From NCBI GenBank assembly GCA_964617385.1, contig CAZTYX010000004.1:1-44297 (forward strand): a DNA stretch of 44,297 nt, given 5' to 3'. The translations under genes and the position numbers were made by a program. This stretch comes from JADHMP01 sp964617385 (lineage in GTDB: Bacteria; Bacteroidota; Bacteroidia; Flavobacteriales; Flavobacteriaceae). This document shows positions 41,432-44,297 of this stretch, piece by piece (positions within the stretch are counted from its first letter, which is position 1; each line of letters begins with the position of its first letter). Below the pieces are notes generated by a model. That model made no database searches and had not been told where the DNA came from. It saw only the letters and a list, made by a program, of their open reading frames with translations.

Positions 41432-42705
41432 AAATCATATTTGTCTTTCCAACGTTTTTTTAAAAACGTTTTCATTTGTTCTTCTTTTGGGTTTTCACCA
41501 GGTTTGTAAAAACTTTGACCGGATATGTTTTCCGGTAAAAATTCTTGTAGAACAAAGTTATTTTCAAAATCATGCGCATACAAATAGCCTTGACCATACC
41601 CCATGGATTGCATCAATTCGGTGGGGGCATTGCGCAAGTGGAGTGGCACGCCCAAATTGCCCGTTTCATTAACAGTTTTTTGCGCTTCGTTGATGGCCCT
41701 GTAGGCTGCATTACTTTTTGGGGAAGCGGCCAAATAGAGCGTGCATTGGCTTAATAATATTCGGGCTTCTGGATACCCAACAGCCCGAACTGCTTGAAAT
41801 GTATTATTGGCTAATACCAAGGCTGTGGGGTTGGCATTGCCTATGTCTTCTGCGGCTAAAATAAGTAAGCGACGGGCCACAAATTCAGGGGTTTCTCCTC
41901 CGGCAATCATCCGGGCTAACCAATACACAGCAGCATTGGGATCACTCCCCCGTATTGATTTGATAAAAGCCGAAATGATATCGTAGTGAAATTCCCCTTT
42001 TTTGTCAAATAAAAGGGGATTGCTTTGCACACATTGATACACATATGCATCTGTAATTTCTAATCCCTTTTCTGAATGCGATTGTACTACCAATTCTAAA
42101 ATGGACAACATTTTTCTGGCATCTCCTCCAGACAATTCTAATAAAGCAGCCGTTTCTTTAAACGTTACTTGTTGTTCTTTTAAAAAAGGGTCTTGCTGCA
42201 CGGCTTTGTCTAGAATTTGCAAAAGTGCCTCTTCTTTAAGAGGATATAGGCTGTACACTTGGCAGCGAGAAAGCAAAGCGTTGATGACTTCAAAACTCGG
42301 ATTTTCTGTGGTAGCACCAATAAGCGTAACCACCCCTTTTTCTACGGCTCCTAAAAGTGCATCTTGTTGTGATTTGCTAAAACGGTGAATTTCATCAATA
42401 AAAAGAAGTGGGGTTTTTTGATCAAAAAGTCCTCCTTTCTGACTGGCTTTTTGAATGATTTCTCGCACTTCTTTTACCCCTGCGTTGATGGCTGAAAGTT
42501 GATAGAAAGGGCGTTCCTTTTCTTGCGCCATAAGCTGGGCTAGGGTCGTTTTTCCTGTGCCGGGTGGCCCCCATAAAATAAGAGAAGGTAAAACGCCAAG
42601 CGAAAGCATTTTGGAAAGTGCGCCCTCTTTTCCAACCAAGTGTTCTTGCCCATAATATTGGGAGAGGCTTTTCGGACGCATTCGTTCTGCCAGCGGAATG
42701 TTCAT
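41428..42705 (-). CDS. rarA: Replication-associated recombination ATPase RarA (MgsA)
   Basis: RarA is an AAA+ ATPase related to clamp loaders and acts at stalled or broken replication forks. The 425-aa protein has the Walker A motif GPPGTGKTT (46-54), Walker B LLFIDEIHRF, the sensor stretch GATTENPSFEVINALLSRC in outline, and a C-terminal tetramerisation domain with KSIRGSDPNAAVYWLARM, EDIGNANP and LHLRNAPT. These are specific for RarA rather than RuvB or DnaX. The ATG at 42705 lies 17 bases after rlmB, suggesting one transcript with it. Confidence 0.95.
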   Translation of the reverse strand: MNIPLAERMRPKSLSQYYGQEHLVGKEGALSKMLSLGVLPSLILWGPPGTGKTTLAQLMAQEKERPFYQLSAINAGVKEVREIIQKASQKGGLFDQKTPLLFIDEIHRFSKSQQDALLGAVEKGVVTLIGATTENPSFEVINALLSRCQVYSLYPLKEEALLQILDKAVQQDPFLKEQQVTFKETAALLELSGGDARKMLSILELVVQSHSEKGLEITDAYVYQCVQSNPLLFDKKGEFHYDIISAFIKSIRGSDPNAAVYWLARMIAGGETPEFVARRLLILAAEDIGNANPTALVLANNTFQAVRAVGYPEARILLSQCTLYLAASPKSNAAYRAINEAQKTVNETGNLGVPLHLRNAPTELMQSMGYGQGYLYAHDFENNFVLQEFLPENISGQSFYKPGENPKEEQMKTFLKKRWKDKYDF

Positions 42706-42722
42706 GGCCTAAATATAAAATA

Positions 42723-43469
42723 TTATAAACGTTGTCTCACAATTTCATAGAGCACCACGGCGGTTGCCACCGATACATTTAAAGAATCGGTGTTTTCTTT
42801 CATTGGGATTTTAGCTTGTTGGGGAATAATTTTAAGCAGCCCCTTTGATATGCCTTTGTCTTCTGCCCCCATAATGATTGCTGTGGGCCCTTTGTAATCA
42901 AAGGTATAGATTGAATCAGAACCTTTTTCTGTAATGGCGGTGAAATTAAAGTTGAGGTCTTGCAGTTGATAGATCACATCTTTGAGATGATTTGTTTTTA
43001 CAATGGGTACCTTAAAAATCCCTCCAGCCGAAGTTTTAACCACATCACCACTTAGGGGGGCACTGCCGCTGGCTGGCACCACCACACCGTCAACACCAAC
43101 GGCTGCAGCGGTTCTTAAAATTGCGCCAAAATTTCGCACATCTGTAATGCCGTCTAACAGAATCAGTAAAGGCGCTTCTTTGCCTTTTAATTGTGCCACA
43201 AGCGTTTCTATAGAGAGTGCTGCAACGGCAGCCATTTGAGCTGCCACCCCTTGATGGTTTTTGTTGTCAAAACGATCAAAGCGTTCTTTGGGTACATAAC
43301 TTATGGCAATGTTCTGTTGGTGGAGTTGTTGTTGCAGATGATTGATTTGAGGATTATTACTGCTTTTTAAAAGCCAAACTTTCTCAATGCTTTTTCCTGC
43401 GGCAAGCGCTTCCATTACGGCTCTAATACCATAAATGGTTGTGCTTTGGTCGGTATGTTTTGTGTTCAC
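42723..43469 (-). CDS. rlmB: 23S rRNA (guanosine-2'-O)-methyltransferase RlmB-type
   Basis: This SpoU/TrmH-family enzyme methylates a guanosine ribose of 23S rRNA (G2251 in E. coli). The 248-aa protein has an N-terminal L30e-like substrate domain beginning YGIRAVMEAL and the knotted catalytic domain with LLDGITDVRNFGAILRTA, IMGAEDKGIS and IPMKENTDSLNVSVATAVVLYE, the three SpoU motifs. ASAGGIFKVP fits RlmB. The start is GTG at 43469, three bases after the stop of the secreted hypothetical gene, with which it is probably cotranscribed. Confidence 0.92.
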   Translation of the reverse strand: MNTKHTDQSTTIYGIRAVMEALAAGKSIEKVWLLKSSNNPQINHLQQQLHQQNIAISYVPKERFDRFDNKNHQGVAAQMAAVAALSIETLVAQLKGKEAPLLILLDGITDVRNFGAILRTAAAVGVDGVVVPASGSAPLSGDVVKTSAGGIFKVPIVKTNHLKDVIYQLQDLNFNFTAITEKGSDSIYTFDYKGPTAIIMGAEDKGISKGLLKIIPQQAKIPMKENTDSLNVSVATAVVLYEIVRQRL

Positions 43470-43472
43470 GTT

Positions 43473-44174
43473 TTATGGAGTGTTTTGGTCTAAATGCTGC
43501 ACCAGGTTGCGAAGCATTTCTTCGTTTTTTAGTTTGACCTTATTTTGGTCAACATAGGTTTGATAGGTTTTGGCGTCAAAGAACTTTAATTTCAACATTT
43601 TTTTGTGTGAACCTTCTACTTGTATGCCTTGGTCTCCTTTCGTAATAATATAAAAACTGCGATCGACCCAAGTCGGAAGAGGGCCTTCGCTACCCCCTGA
43701 AGCGGGTGCTGGAATGGCATCTTTTCTAGGTTGCTCGAGTTCTTTTTTCAGATAGTGTAAAAGGCGGAATTGCTGTCCTTCAAAAACAACTTGAAAAACG
43801 CCATCAACCGTCTCGTAGTTTTGAAGTGCAATTTTAGCTCTAACAAATGGGGTGCCTTGATGTATTAATCGAAATTGACTATCGGGCAAAATTTTATATC
43901 GTGTTCCCGTTTCATTTTCAAATTCAAAAATTTGATAGCCCATATGGTAGCGCATTTGTCCTTCAAAGCCTCTATTGGTGTCAAACACTAGGGCAGTTTT
44001 TTCGAAGTCATCGTTTAAATAGGGAGATCCTTTGTAATTCTGATTGTCGGCAACCAATTTCACTAAATTGATATTGCCGGCCCGAAACAAGTCACGTTCA
44101 CTCACAGAGATTAGCTGACCCCTCAGTTGCGAGACATAGCTAAGCAGCAGAAGGAATACAAAAAGGTTTTTCAT
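43473..44174 (-). CDS. Secreted hypothetical protein
   Basis: I do not recognise a named family. The 233-aa protein has a clear signal peptide (MKNLFVFLLLLSYVSQLRGQ) and a mature region of mixed alpha/beta character. A low-complexity linker (IPAPASGGSEGP) sits at about 155-166, and a conserved-looking segment, WVDRSFYIITKGDQGIQV, follows it. No lipobox, membrane anchor, or type IX C-terminal domain is seen, so it is probably periplasmic. The gene lies just after a terminator and three bases before rlmB. No TAnnTTTG box is visible before its ATG. Confidence 0.75.
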   Translation of the reverse strand: MKNLFVFLLLLSYVSQLRGQLISVSERDLFRAGNINLVKLVADNQNYKGSPYLNDDFEKTALVFDTNRGFEGQMRYHMGYQIFEFENETGTRYKILPDSQFRLIHQGTPFVRAKIALQNYETVDGVFQVVFEGQQFRLLHYLKKELEQPRKDAIPAPASGGSEGPLPTWVDRSFYIITKGDQGIQVEGSHKKMLKLKFFDAKTYQTYVDQNKVKLKNEEMLRNLVQHLDQNTP

Positions 44175-44192
44175 TGTGTAGTATTATTAAAA

Positions 44193-44222
44193 AAAAAGCA
44201 CCTATAAAAATAGGTGCTTTTT
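44193..44222 (-). terminator. Rho-independent terminator
   Basis: A perfect 13-bp stem (44193-44205 with 44210-44222) with a 4-base loop contains GCACCTAT/ATAGGTGC. On the minus strand it runs into a long T-run. It ends the partial gene to its right; the plus strand also has a T-run, so it could work in both directions. Confidence 0.8.
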
Positions 44223-44242
44223 ATCAATTAACAAGCGGATGC

Positions 44243-44296
44243 TTATTTAGTATCCCACCACAAACGGGTATCTTGATTGTCTGGCCCTTGAGCCGA
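44243..44296 (-). CDS. 3' end of an unidentified gene
   Basis: On the minus strand an open frame enters from the right edge and ends at TAA (44243-44245), giving the C-terminal residues SAQGPDNQDTRLWWDTK. A terminator 20 bases downstream supports this as a real gene end. Too little is present to name the product. Confidence 0.5.
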   Translation of the reverse strand, partial: SAQGPDNQDTRLWWDTK

Positions 44297-44297
44297 C

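Overview
The window looks like chromosomal DNA from a member of the Bacteroidota, most likely class Flavobacteriia. The evidence is the gliding and type IX secretion genes gldB, gldC and porT, a tamL-type outer-membrane assembly lipoprotein, a short primary sigma factor without region 1.1, and a recurring TAnnTTTG promoter element (the -7 box of this phylum) in front of many transcription units. DnaG and AccD also lack their usual zinc-binding cysteines in a way I recall from Flavobacteriia. Base composition is moderately AT-rich, and several starts are TTG or GTG. I cannot name the species.

Layout. 1-7125: the end of a polyprenyl diphosphate synthase, dnaG, an atypical LuxR-type response regulator, nadE, gldB-gldC, engB and an alpha/beta hydrolase. 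7126-23220: a complete Bacteroidota-type division and cell-wall (dcw) cluster, mraZ-rsmH-ftsL-ftsI-murE-mraY-murD-ftsW-murG-murC-ftsQ-ftsA-ftsZ, followed by yqeY. The genes are tightly packed, with many 4-bp ATGA overlaps. A promoter and a set of MraZ-box repeats precede mraZ. 23217-26000: a small accessory-looking segment with an 84-aa protein, an XRE regulator, a gene-free AT-rich stretch with three inverted repeats, tRNA-Arg(UCG), a very AT-rich GT25 glycosyltransferase, a 59-aa membrane protein and a methyltransferase-like protein. 26122-33692: an OmpA-family protein with calcium-type repeats, rpe, rpoD, pnp, rpsO, accD and fbaA. 33732-41431: tamL, an RNA methyltransferase, porT, menG and the potassium uptake pair trkA-trkH. 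41428-44297: rarA, rlmB, a secreted hypothetical protein and the tail of one more gene.

How the genes work together. The dcw block supplies lipid II synthesis (MurE, MraY, MurD, MurG, MurC), the septal synthase (FtsW, FtsI) and the FtsZ ring with its FtsA anchor and FtsQ/FtsL. MraZ probably represses this block from its own operator. GldB, GldC, PorT and TamL serve the outer membrane, type IX secretion and gliding. RpoD, Pnp, RpsO, DnaG, EngB and RlmB are information-processing housekeeping genes.

Most noteworthy: the overlapping nadE and gldB promoters; the response regulator with Glu in place of the phospho-acceptor Asp; zinc-ligand loss in both DnaG and AccD; a 117-residue Lys/Arg-free acidic stretch in an oversized FtsZ; five convergent gene pairs that share exactly four bases of overlapping stop codons; two possibly leaderless genes; and the tRNA-linked accessory segment with a tRNA T-arm-like hairpin. 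I did not find a clear new multi-gene defence or mobile system.
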